DNA of 15,116 nt from Mageeibacillus sp. UBA1255 (lineage in GTDB: Bacteria; Bacillota; Clostridia; UBA1212; UBA1255), in the NCBI GenBank assembly GCA_002308795.1, contig DBVV01000084.1, positions 1-15,116 of the forward strand. Direction: 5' to 3'. Position 1 is the first letter of the stretch. Each line of letters begins with the position of its first letter. The position numbers and the translations under genes were made by a program. This document shows, one piece after another, positions 7,139 to 13,595 of this stretch. The notes beneath the pieces were generated by a model. The model was not told where the DNA came from. It worked only from the letters and a program-made list of their open reading frames with translations, and searched no databases.

Positions 7139-7166
7139 TTGCAACTTGCCACTTACAACTTGCCAC
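7139..7166. repeat. four-unit heptamer repeat at the end of the membrane-protein gene
   Basis: Plus-strand units TTGCAAC, TTGCCAC, TTACAAC, TTGCCAC run in perfect 7-base phase, preceded by a degenerate GTTAAAC. The last unit ends on the first base of the stop codon complement of the gene at 7166. Same family as 1784-1839. I see no intrinsic terminator between this tract and the hrcA promoter. Confidence 0.85.
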
Positions 7167-9892
7167 TAATCTACATACACCGTCAGCACGACGTCGATCA
7201 GCAGATTGCCCGCGTCTTTACCATAAGAGGACAAGCCCTTGACATTGTCGCCTAACTTGTCCGGATCGTACGACCCGTAAAGGCGGACAGTTGCCTTGCC
7301 CGGCTTCAGCGCAGTGGCGACGAAGCATGCCTCGCATTCCGGAGCCTCGTCTTTTCCGAGCATCTCAAACCGCACGGCATCCGATTCCCCGAATTCGATC
7401 GAAAGTTCGTAAGATCCTTCAGGCAGCGGCTCGATAAAGCTCCAAAACACAGGGATCTTGAGCGCCTCGCCCGGCTTCAGATGAACGTCTCGATATGTAG
7501 TGACGTTATACGCTTTTTCCGCGATCGCATTTCTAAACAACTTAATACATCCGCGCCAGGAGTCCTTGCCCGGTGCCGGAGGAACAAGCGACGGTTCCAG
7601 ATCGGCGGAATAGGGCTCAGTTTCCGGATAGGTGAAAACCACATCGAGGCGGTCAATGAAATTGCCGCCGCTGATCTTCCATACGCCGTCAACCAGTTCG
7701 AATTCAAAATCAAGCGTCATCAAACTGTCGTCGACCGTTTTACCGGTTTCCAAAGAATAATAATAAGCATAATTCCAGCCGCTAAGACGCACTTTTGCCG
7801 TTGTTTTGCCCGTGTCGATCACTTCCAGTTCGAACCGGGACGCGACATAATCAGAGAAGTCATAACGGCGATTCATATAATCATCCCAGGAATAAACAGA
7901 ATCATCGGTAAACAGCAGATAGTTACCGCCATAAAGAATCCGATCCGCCATTGACCCGGTCAAAAACCGGCCGGCATATCCGCGCCATAGCCAGGGATCC
8001 GACATCGATCCTACAACGCGTTCAAACGTGCGGGCGCCACGGTAAACCTGCGCAGGTGATTTGGGCAATACTTCATCAAAAAGCGACACTTCCTGAAGGC
8101 CCTCGGTCCCTACCCTTGTCCACATATACAAGTCGCACAGGACGGTGGTAATTATGCGGCGGGCGTTTTCAATATTGAATTCTTTTGCTTCGAATCCGGA
8201 GGCGTACTCGCGCAAAGCTGCGTCAGCGGTGTTCATCGACGCCAGCTTCCAGCCGTTCTCCCAAACAAACGACACAGATATGGTCACTTCACCTTCTCTG
8301 GAGTCAGTATCATACATGCCTATATTTTTAGTACGCAGCCAGCCGGTTCCTGTTTTCTCATCCAGCACCAGATTATCCAGATCCTCTTCGGTCAAAGCAA
8401 AGTTGTAATAATAGCCGTATTGCGAACCTGAAGGATAACAGAAATATGTTATTCCGTTTTTATCGACGGCATATTTACCGTAAAACTCATCGTTGCTGTT
8501 AAAAGCGGCGGCAATATCTTTCACGAAGGTTTTGTTTACCAGTTCTCTGACGCCTTCCGCATCATAGCCCTCCATCACCGGCCTATACAGCAGGCGTATC
8601 CCGTTTTCCTGCTCTCCCCTGAAACCAAAGCTGCTTTTTAATGCAGAGAAGTTATAATCCGAGTCTAATCCGCCTTCATACCACCGGAAGTATCCCCACA
8701 TACTGTAAACAATATCGACGCCGTCGCGAATAAGCATTTTTGCCTCTTCACGGGAGATCTTAGACGAATCTGTGCTGCGCGGCACCACTGCCGGCTGAGC
8801 GGGCAGCTGTGACACATCCGCTTCAAACGGATCTATAGAAAAGGTGCTGAATAAAACGTTCGTCAGCGGACCTTCTTCGACACATACGATACAGCCGTTC
8901 ATGACAAACAAGCAGCGTTTTCTCTCCCGTCCGTACTCTTCTATATTGGTCAAAACAATGGTTTCCACGGTTCCGTTGCGCATCGGCATTTTCATATTTC
9001 GGATCGATGTGTACACATCGTTTGCCGTATCAGCAGCGCCTTTGGGCAACGGGATAGATGGATCCAGGAGCGCTATTACTTCCGCTATACTTTTTCCCGA
9101 CAGATCGTGTCCTTCGATCAAATCGAGATATGTAATAGTGACCGTGAACGTTCTTTCGAAATACGGATCTTCAGGATCATCGATCTGGCAGAGATATTGT
9201 ATCCAGGGCAGGTTAAACAGGCCGTTGGATATGACGGACCCGCTATAAATAGATGGGCGTTCACCGTTTCTGACCGGTGCAATTGGTTTTATCTTACCGT
9301 CGGTAAACAACTGAACAAGGCGGTTAAATCGTTCGCCGTAGTCTTCGCTGATGCCTTTGCGCAGCAGTTTGTAGAACCCGAAGGATTCCTCGCAGAAGAT
9401 GCCGGCCAATTGGTCGTACGTTCTAAAGTTATATATGTGTGATAGTTTAGGCTGCTCGTAAAGTGGAGTTGGCACATCTGTGGGTTCCGCCGTACCGGTA
9501 GGCAGGGCGGTCGGGGGCAAAGTGGGCTCTTTCGTAGGCTCTGCCGTGGGGGTCGGTGTAGGCACTGCGGTAGGCACTTCGGTCGGCGCGGCGGTGGGGG
9601 TCAATTCGAGTTCTGTGGCCTCGGGCGTGCCGTTGGTGATATTGATCTCACTGGGCTCATTGGGCGCATCAGGGTTCCGGTTTTTCATGTAATTGGCCAT
9701 GATCAGCCCGGCGACGACACCGGCCACCGCCAGAAAGGCGACCAGAACGGGCACGATGATGTTTCGGAAAGTATTGCCGCCCCCGCCGGAAGCAGAGGCT
9801 TTTCCCGGCTGAGCGCCTGCAAATTCGGGGCAGTTTTTAACGACCTTTTCCGGAAGTTCATGTGAATATTTTCTGATAAATCTATCGTTCAT
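7166..9892 (-). CDS. large single-pass membrane protein, likely regulator of the adjacent ECF sigma factor
   Basis: 908 residues. A short cytoplasmic N-terminus (1-44, one Cys, no HxxxCxxC zinc anti-sigma motif) precedes one transmembrane helix at about 45-67, then NYMKNRN as stop-transfer. A Pro/Thr/Glu stalk (about 81-146, many PT and PTP steps) follows, then a large extracellular part. Two segments of about 170 residues look like a tandem duplication: 376-555 ends in WENGWKLASMN and 570-745 ends in VDGVWKISGGNF. Both resemble NTF2-like or IseA-like modules by eye only. A beta-rich C-terminus (about 780-908) follows. The ATG at 9892 overlaps the sigma stop (ATGA), and GAGGGG lies upstream, so translation is coupled. 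The gene pair layout and topology suggest an anti-sigma or sensor role (inference). I recognise no named family, and a surface protein under sigma control is the alternative. Confidence 0.85.
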   Translation of the reverse strand: MNDRFIRKYSHELPEKVVKNCPEFAGAQPGKASASGGGGNTFRNIIVPVLVAFLAVAGVVAGLIMANYMKNRNPDAPNEPSEINITNGTPEATELELTPTAAPTEVPTAVPTPTPTAEPTKEPTLPPTALPTGTAEPTDVPTPLYEQPKLSHIYNFRTYDQLAGIFCEESFGFYKLLRKGISEDYGERFNRLVQLFTDGKIKPIAPVRNGERPSIYSGSVISNGLFNLPWIQYLCQIDDPEDPYFERTFTVTITYLDLIEGHDLSGKSIAEVIALLDPSIPLPKGAADTANDVYTSIRNMKMPMRNGTVETIVLTNIEEYGRERKRCLFVMNGCIVCVEEGPLTNVLFSTFSIDPFEADVSQLPAQPAVVPRSTDSSKISREEAKMLIRDGVDIVYSMWGYFRWYEGGLDSDYNFSALKSSFGFRGEQENGIRLLYRPVMEGYDAEGVRELVNKTFVKDIAAAFNSNDEFYGKYAVDKNGITYFCYPSGSQYGYYYNFALTEEDLDNLVLDEKTGTGWLRTKNIGMYDTDSREGEVTISVSFVWENGWKLASMNTADAALREYASGFEAKEFNIENARRIITTVLCDLYMWTRVGTEGLQEVSLFDEVLPKSPAQVYRGARTFERVVGSMSDPWLWRGYAGRFLTGSMADRILYGGNYLLFTDDSVYSWDDYMNRRYDFSDYVASRFELEVIDTGKTTAKVRLSGWNYAYYYSLETGKTVDDSLMTLDFEFELVDGVWKISGGNFIDRLDVVFTYPETEPYSADLEPSLVPPAPGKDSWRGCIKLFRNAIAEKAYNVTTYRDVHLKPGEALKIPVFWSFIEPLPEGSYELSIEFGESDAVRFEMLGKDEAPECEACFVATALKPGKATVRLYGSYDPDKLGDNVKGLSSYGKDAGNLLIDVVLTVYVD

Positions 9893-10467
9893 ACTTCGAT
9901 CCCCTCTTCTCTCAGGCGCCTTGCCAGCTCGGTCCTCAGGCGGTGGAGCGTAGATTTTACTGTTCCGCCGGGCATGCCGAGGCAGCGTGCGATCTTGTTC
10001 ACCGACGCGTCGTAATAGTAGCGTGCGACAAACACTTTCTGGTCTTTTTCGGTCAATCTCTCGGAAAATGCGTTGATCACCGCTTTGATGCGTTCCTCTT
10101 CGGAGTGAGATTCGGCAATTGCCGCCGTGTCGTCACGGTCTTCGGACCGGTTTTCGTAAGCAGCATCGTCCAGCGGCAGAATAAGTTCCTGCGGGATGCG
10201 CTTCTGGGCATTGCCGTCCCGGACCCGGTTAAGCGCGGTGTTGCGGGTAAGCGTGGCGAGATACGCCTCCAGATTCTCCGGAGCCGCTGTGGGAATGCTG
10301 TTCCAGGCTTTCAGGTATACGTCGTTCAGGCACTCGGCTGCATCCTCTTCGTTCTTGAGAATGTTCCGGGCAACCCTGCCCAGCCGCCTGCCGTATTTGG
10401 CTTCAAGCTCCGAAAGCACCGCTTCGTCCCGCTCCCGTATGCGTATGATCAGTTCCGCATCATTCAA
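9889..10467 (-). CDS. ECF-type RNA polymerase sigma factor
   Basis: 192 residues with the two domains of ECF sigma factors. Region 2 (about 10-95) includes NEEDAAECLNDVYLKAWNSIP, where the -10 element is bound, and ends in LATLTRNTALNRVRD. Region 4 (about 135-187) carries the helix-turn-helix ASVNKIARCLGMPGGTVKSTLHRLRTEL that reads the -35. The start is a TTG at 10467, with AAAGGAG about 9-12 bases upstream. The nearby ATGATG is out of frame and stops quickly. It is first in a two-gene unit with the membrane protein, with a 4-base ATGA overlap. It probably redirects transcription in response to an envelope signal. The target genes cannot be told from this window, but an ECF-like motif lies in its own leader. 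Confidence 0.95.
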   Translation of the reverse strand: MNDAELIIRIRERDEAVLSELEAKYGRRLGRVARNILKNEEDAAECLNDVYLKAWNSIPTAAPENLEAYLATLTRNTALNRVRDGNAQKRIPQELILPLDDAAYENRSEDRDDTAAIAESHSEEERIKAVINAFSERLTEKDQKVFVARYYYDASVNKIARCLGMPGGTVKSTLHRLRTELARRLREEGIEV

Positions 10468-10511
10468 TCCGCCGCTCTCCTTTCACCGGCCGAAAAGTCC
10501 TTCTAACTATA

Positions 10512-10537
10512 TAGACCCCCTTTTTAATAGTTGGTTC
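10512..10537 (-). promoter_or_regulatory. candidate ECF-type (autoregulatory) promoter of the sigma gene
   Basis: On the minus strand GAACC (10533-10537) is followed, 15 bases later, by GGTCTA (10512-10517). From AAC to GTC the distance is 17 bases, the same geometry as AAC and CGT/GTC motifs known for many ECF promoters. It lies between the sigma-A promoter and the gene, about 45 bases before the TTG. Short motifs like this can occur by chance. Confidence 0.4.
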
Positions 10538-10556
10538 TTTTAACTTCGTTTTTGTA

Positions 10557-10585
10557 TTGACTCCAAGTATAATATATCTTATAAT
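10557..10585 (+). promoter_or_regulatory. sigma-A promoter of the lipoprotein gene
   Basis: TTGACT (10557-10562), 17 bases, then TATAAT (10580-10585): one base from full consensus. Predicted start near 10592, giving a leader of about 34 bases with AGGTGGGG before the ATG. Its elements interlock with the minus-strand promoter at 10566-10594. Confidence 0.85.
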
Positions 10586-10594
10586 AAGTGTCAA
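10566..10594 (-). promoter_or_regulatory. sigma-A promoter of the sigma/membrane-protein unit
   Basis: On the minus strand TTGACA (10589-10594), 17 bases, then TATACT (10566-10571). Predicted start near 10559, leaving a leader of about 92 bases before the TTG. The leader can form a 6-bp stem AACTAT/ATAGTT around the ECF-like motif. Confidence 0.8.
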
Positions 10595-10625
10595 ACACAC
10601 TGTATTATTAGGTGGGGTATAATTA

Positions 10626-11582
10626 ATGAAAAAACGTTTTCTGCTTTTTATTGTGTTTCTTTTGCTGATTTGTTCGTTTGGGTGTGCAAAATCAGACAAA
10701 ATAATACATCATAGTATTGTCGATATGATATATTATCCTTTCGAGGAAATAATGAAGCGCGCAAATGATGCGGTATTGGCAAAGTGTGTAAAGATACACG
10801 ATTATCCTGAAGGATATCGGGAAATTGAATTCGAAATTGAAAAGCGTTACTTTGGCGAAGAGTCTGGTAACATATTAGTAATGCCTGACGACGACAACAC
10901 AACTTACGCGGTCAATGGCTATAGCTATGAATCGTCAATTATAAAATATGAAGAAGGGCAGCGATATTTTCTGATATTATCGCACGCACATACACCAGTG
11001 GTTGATCATGAGGAATATACATTTATCGTTGTTTTTATTCCGGTTGAAGGGATATCCGAAAAATCACTATATTATGGTAAAACCCCTGCGGAATCTGAAG
11101 ATGAATTGTTTCGTGAATTGACCAAAAGCGTCGAGAATATGGATAGCTATCTTGCCGGATATGACGCTTCGAACAATCCTCCTTATAATGGGAGGAAGTA
11201 TATTGAGACCGACAATGAAGAGGAAATTATTATTGGATCCGACTATGTTTTGACCATCAGAATAGATATCAAGGCGTTCGATAAAGTGACACGCGACAGG
11301 GATGTATATTACTGTACAGTACTAAATGATATAAAAGGCACTTGCGAACGGGGGCAGGAATTAATAATTGTATTTCCTAAAAACCGGGTGAAACCCGGAG
11401 AAGAATATACTGTCGGTCTTCATTTACCTTACTCTGAATTTGACGAAAAAAAGCCTGACCCCAGTGAATATATAAATCCGAAGCTGCTGATACCTTCCTC
11501 AAAAATGGTTTTCCTTTCTATGTCCGAAGAAGAAATAATAGCCGTGCTTGAAAGCAGACCGTTAATTATTGACAGGATCTGA
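10626..11582 (+). CDS. putative lipoprotein with two NTR-like beta domains
   Basis: 318 residues. A classical lipoprotein signal (MKKR, hydrophobic 5-16) leads to Cys20 in SFGCA. The -3 residue is Ser rather than Leu, and Cys16 (LLIC) is an alternative lipidation site. The mature part seems duplicated. ANDAVLAKCVKI (46-57), FGEESGNILVM (76-86) and YEEGQRYFLIL (108-118) match in order GSDYVLTIRIDI (204-215), IKGTCERGQELIIVF (236-250) and VKPGEEYTVGL (255-265). This pattern resembles the netrin/TIMP-like OB folds of Gram-positive secreted proteins (inference by eye). It is the only plus-strand gene, divergent from the sigma unit, AT-rich, and overlaps uvrC by 21 bp at the 3' end. The ATG at 10626 has a good ribosome binding site. 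Role unknown; a link to the sigma system is suggested only by the shared promoter DNA. Confidence 0.87.
   Translation: MKKRFLLFIVFLLLICSFGCAKSDKIIHHSIVDMIYYPFEEIMKRANDAVLAKCVKIHDYPEGYREIEFEIEKRYFGEESGNILVMPDDDNTTYAVNGYSYESSIIKYEEGQRYFLILSHAHTPVVDHEEYTFIVVFIPVEGISEKSLYYGKTPAESEDELFRELTKSVENMDSYLAGYDASNNPPYNGRKYIETDNEEEIIIGSDYVLTIRIDIKAFDKVTRDRDVYYCTVLNDIKGTCERGQELIIVFPKNRVKPGEEYTVGLHLPYSEFDEKKPDPSEYINPKLLIPSSKMVFLSMSEEEIIAVLESRPLIIDRI
11379..11398 (-). terminator. probable uvrC intrinsic terminator, inside the lipoprotein gene
   Basis: On the minus strand a 6-bp GC-rich stem CCGGGT/ACCCGG (11393-11398, 11384-11389) with a 3-base loop is followed by TTTTT (11383-11379). It is about 164 bases past the uvrC stop. 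On the plus strand it codes for Arg-Val-Lys-Pro-Gly and has no T-run, so it should not stop lipoprotein transcription. Confidence 0.7.
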
Positions 11583-13523
11583 GTGTATTGCCTTGTAAAT
11601 ATCCTTGGCCCTGGCCATGCCGATCCCGGGCACGCGCGTAAGCTCGTCGACCGTTGCCTCCCGGATGGCGGCAATGCTTCCGAATTCTTTATATAGCGCG
11701 ATCTTCCGCTTCTCGCCCACGCCGGGGATATCGTCGAGGGCGGATTTTTTATAGCGTTTTTCGGTCAATTTCCGGTTATACCCCACGGCAACGCGGTGTG
11801 CCTCGTCCTGTACGGTCGTGATGAAGCGCCATATATCCGGATCGGAGCGAAGGTCAAATTCAACGGAATTGTCCCTGGTGAGTTGCGCCTCTGAACCGTA
11901 TTTTTCCATGTCCGCGGCATAATCCTTCGGCCCGCACAGCGCCCGCGAGCGGTGGCGGTCATCCTTCACCATGCCGAGCACGGGGATCGCCAGACCGTTG
12001 TCCGCAAGCACCGCGAGGATCGCGTTGACCTGCCCGATACCGCCGTCGGCCAGTATCAGATCCGGCGCCTTTTCGAACCCCTGACTGCCCTCGAGCAGCC
12101 GCTTTACGCGCCGTTCGAGCGTCTCGGTCATCGAATCCGTATCGCTTCGCGTCGTGATCCGCTTCATTTTGAACAGCCTGTATTCGGAGCGCGACGGTTT
12201 TCCGCCGGTGAACACCACCATTGACGCGTCGATCTCGCTGTCGCCCTGGTTCGAAATATCGTACGCTTCGATGCGGCCGGGGAGCTCCGGGAGGTTGAAT
12301 ATCTCCTGAATATGCGAAAGCGCACGGGTCTCACGCTCGGAAGGCTTGCCCGAAAGCGCGGCTTTTTCACGGTTTTCGAGCGCGGTGGAAGCGTTTTGCT
12401 TCGCAAGGTCGCAAAGCCGGCGTTTTTCGCCCTTCTGCGGGACAATAATATGTACTTTTCCGCCGCGAAACGTTTCGAGCGCCTGTTCCAGGAGCGAAGA
12501 ATCCTCCTCATCGAGCGGGACGTCAATATATATCTTCTGCGGCACGTACTGGTTTTCGTTATAAAACCCTTTTATGAACGCTTCGAGCAGCTCGCCGTCG
12601 GAAGCATCCGCCGCCCCGTCGAAAATAAAAAACTCGCGCCCCAGAAGCTTCCCGCCCCGCACGAAAAACACCTCCGCACAGGCGTCAACGCTGTTTTTGG
12701 CCACTGCGACCGTGTCGAAGTCTTCATCGCCTATCAGCGACGTTGACTGCCGCACCTTGAGCTGCGAAAGCGCCTTGAGCCTGTCACGGTACTCCGCTGC
12801 AGCCTCAAACTCCTCCCTTGCCGCCGCAGCGAGCATCTCCTCCTCGAGCCTCTTTTCGACGTCGCGGGTATTCCCTGCCAGAAAATCGAGCGCGAGCCTT
12901 ACCATTTTCCCATACTCTTCGTCGGAGATCTTTCCGGCGCAGACACCCTTGCAGCGCCCCATATGATAGTTAAGGCAGGGCCTGTCGTTCAGGCTTTCAT
13001 CACGAGGTCCGAATTTTTTGCGGCACGTGCGCAGCGGGACAATGCTTTCGATCGTCTCGAGCAGCTGCTTTACGGTAAACGCGCTGAAATAAGGCCCGAA
13101 ATATTTAGCTCCGTCCTTCTCGACACGCCGTGCGAGGACAACGCGCGGAAACCGTTCTCCGAGCGTCACCTTAATATACGGATAGCCTTTATCGTCCTTT
13201 AAAAGCACGTTATATTTGGGTTTATGTTTTTTAATAAGATTGTTCTCGAGCAGCAGCGCCTCCATCTCGCTGCCGCACACGATATACTCGAAGCGGCTGA
13301 TCTGCGAGATCATTGACGTTATGCGGGCGCTGTGCGGGATGTCCGCAAAATAGGATTTCAGACGGTTTTTGAGGACAATAGCCTTTCCGACGTACAATAT
13401 TTTGTCCGTTTTATCGTGCATTATATATACGCCGGGCTTTTCGGGCACACGGCTGAGTTCTTCGCGAAACTTTTCTTTGTCTTGTTTTATAGTTAAGTCA
13501 GTCAAGACTATTGTTGAACTCAT
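11562..13523 (-). CDS. uvrC: excinuclease ABC subunit UvrC
   Basis: 653 residues. It makes both incisions around the lesion in nucleotide excision repair with UvrA and UvrB. Seen in order: the GIY-YIG nuclease (about 27-105; GVYIM at 31-35 and LYVGKA at 43-48) for the 3' cut; the Cys cluster C..KKFG / RPCLNYHMGRCKGVC (about 165-194), which matches the iron-sulfur ligands described for E. coli UvrC; the UVR helix pair that binds UvrB (EEEMLAAAAREEFEAAAEYR region); the RNase H-like nuclease with AYDISN (about 420), ILADGG (about 489) and DEAHRVAV (about 573) for the 5' cut; and a double helix-hairpin-helix (about 594-645; IPGVGEKRK, VPGIGMARA). The ATG at 13523 is chosen because AGGAG lies 7 bases upstream. 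A TTG 57 bases earlier overlaps the promoter and is unlikely. Its 3' end overlaps the lipoprotein gene. Confidence 0.98.
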   Translation of the reverse strand: MSSTIVLTDLTIKQDKEKFREELSRVPEKPGVYIMHDKTDKILYVGKAIVLKNRLKSYFADIPHSARITSMISQISRFEYIVCGSEMEALLLENNLIKKHKPKYNVLLKDDKGYPYIKVTLGERFPRVVLARRVEKDGAKYFGPYFSAFTVKQLLETIESIVPLRTCRKKFGPRDESLNDRPCLNYHMGRCKGVCAGKISDEEYGKMVRLALDFLAGNTRDVEKRLEEEMLAAAAREEFEAAAEYRDRLKALSQLKVRQSTSLIGDEDFDTVAVAKNSVDACAEVFFVRGGKLLGREFFIFDGAADASDGELLEAFIKGFYNENQYVPQKIYIDVPLDEEDSSLLEQALETFRGGKVHIIVPQKGEKRRLCDLAKQNASTALENREKAALSGKPSERETRALSHIQEIFNLPELPGRIEAYDISNQGDSEIDASMVVFTGGKPSRSEYRLFKMKRITTRSDTDSMTETLERRVKRLLEGSQGFEKAPDLILADGGIGQVNAILAVLADNGLAIPVLGMVKDDRHRSRALCGPKDYAADMEKYGSEAQLTRDNSVEFDLRSDPDIWRFITTVQDEAHRVAVGYNRKLTEKRYKKSALDDIPGVGEKRKIALYKEFGSIAAIREATVDELTRVPGIGMARAKDIYKAIHSDPVNN

Positions 13524-13552
13524 ATTAATTCTCCTATCTGTTTCAACTCCAT

Positions 13553-13580
13553 ATAATAATTGACCGGCAGTTTCTGGCAA
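13553..13580 (-). promoter_or_regulatory. sigma-A promoter of uvrC
   Basis: On the minus strand TTGCCA (13575-13580), 16 bases, then TATTAT (13553-13558). Predicted start near 13546, so the leader is about 23 bases. I see no LexA-type box here. Read-through from the ATPase gene is also possible, since no terminator separates them. Confidence 0.6.
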
Positions 13581-13595
13581 GTAATCTTCCGCAAA

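Noticed and set aside
9480..9692. Plus-strand frame of Gly/Val/Ser repeats
   Set aside because: It is the mirror of the Pro/Thr stalk of the membrane protein; the repetitive look comes from the stalk codons.
11600..11640. Plus-strand terminator for the lipoprotein gene
   Set aside because: Short GC stems such as TGGCC/GGCCA occur, but no T-run follows, and the sequence is explained by the helix-hairpin-helix codons of uvrC.
13524..13580. TTG start extending UvrC by 19 residues
   Set aside because: It overlaps the predicted promoter, lacks a ribosome binding site, and adds residues not typical of UvrC.
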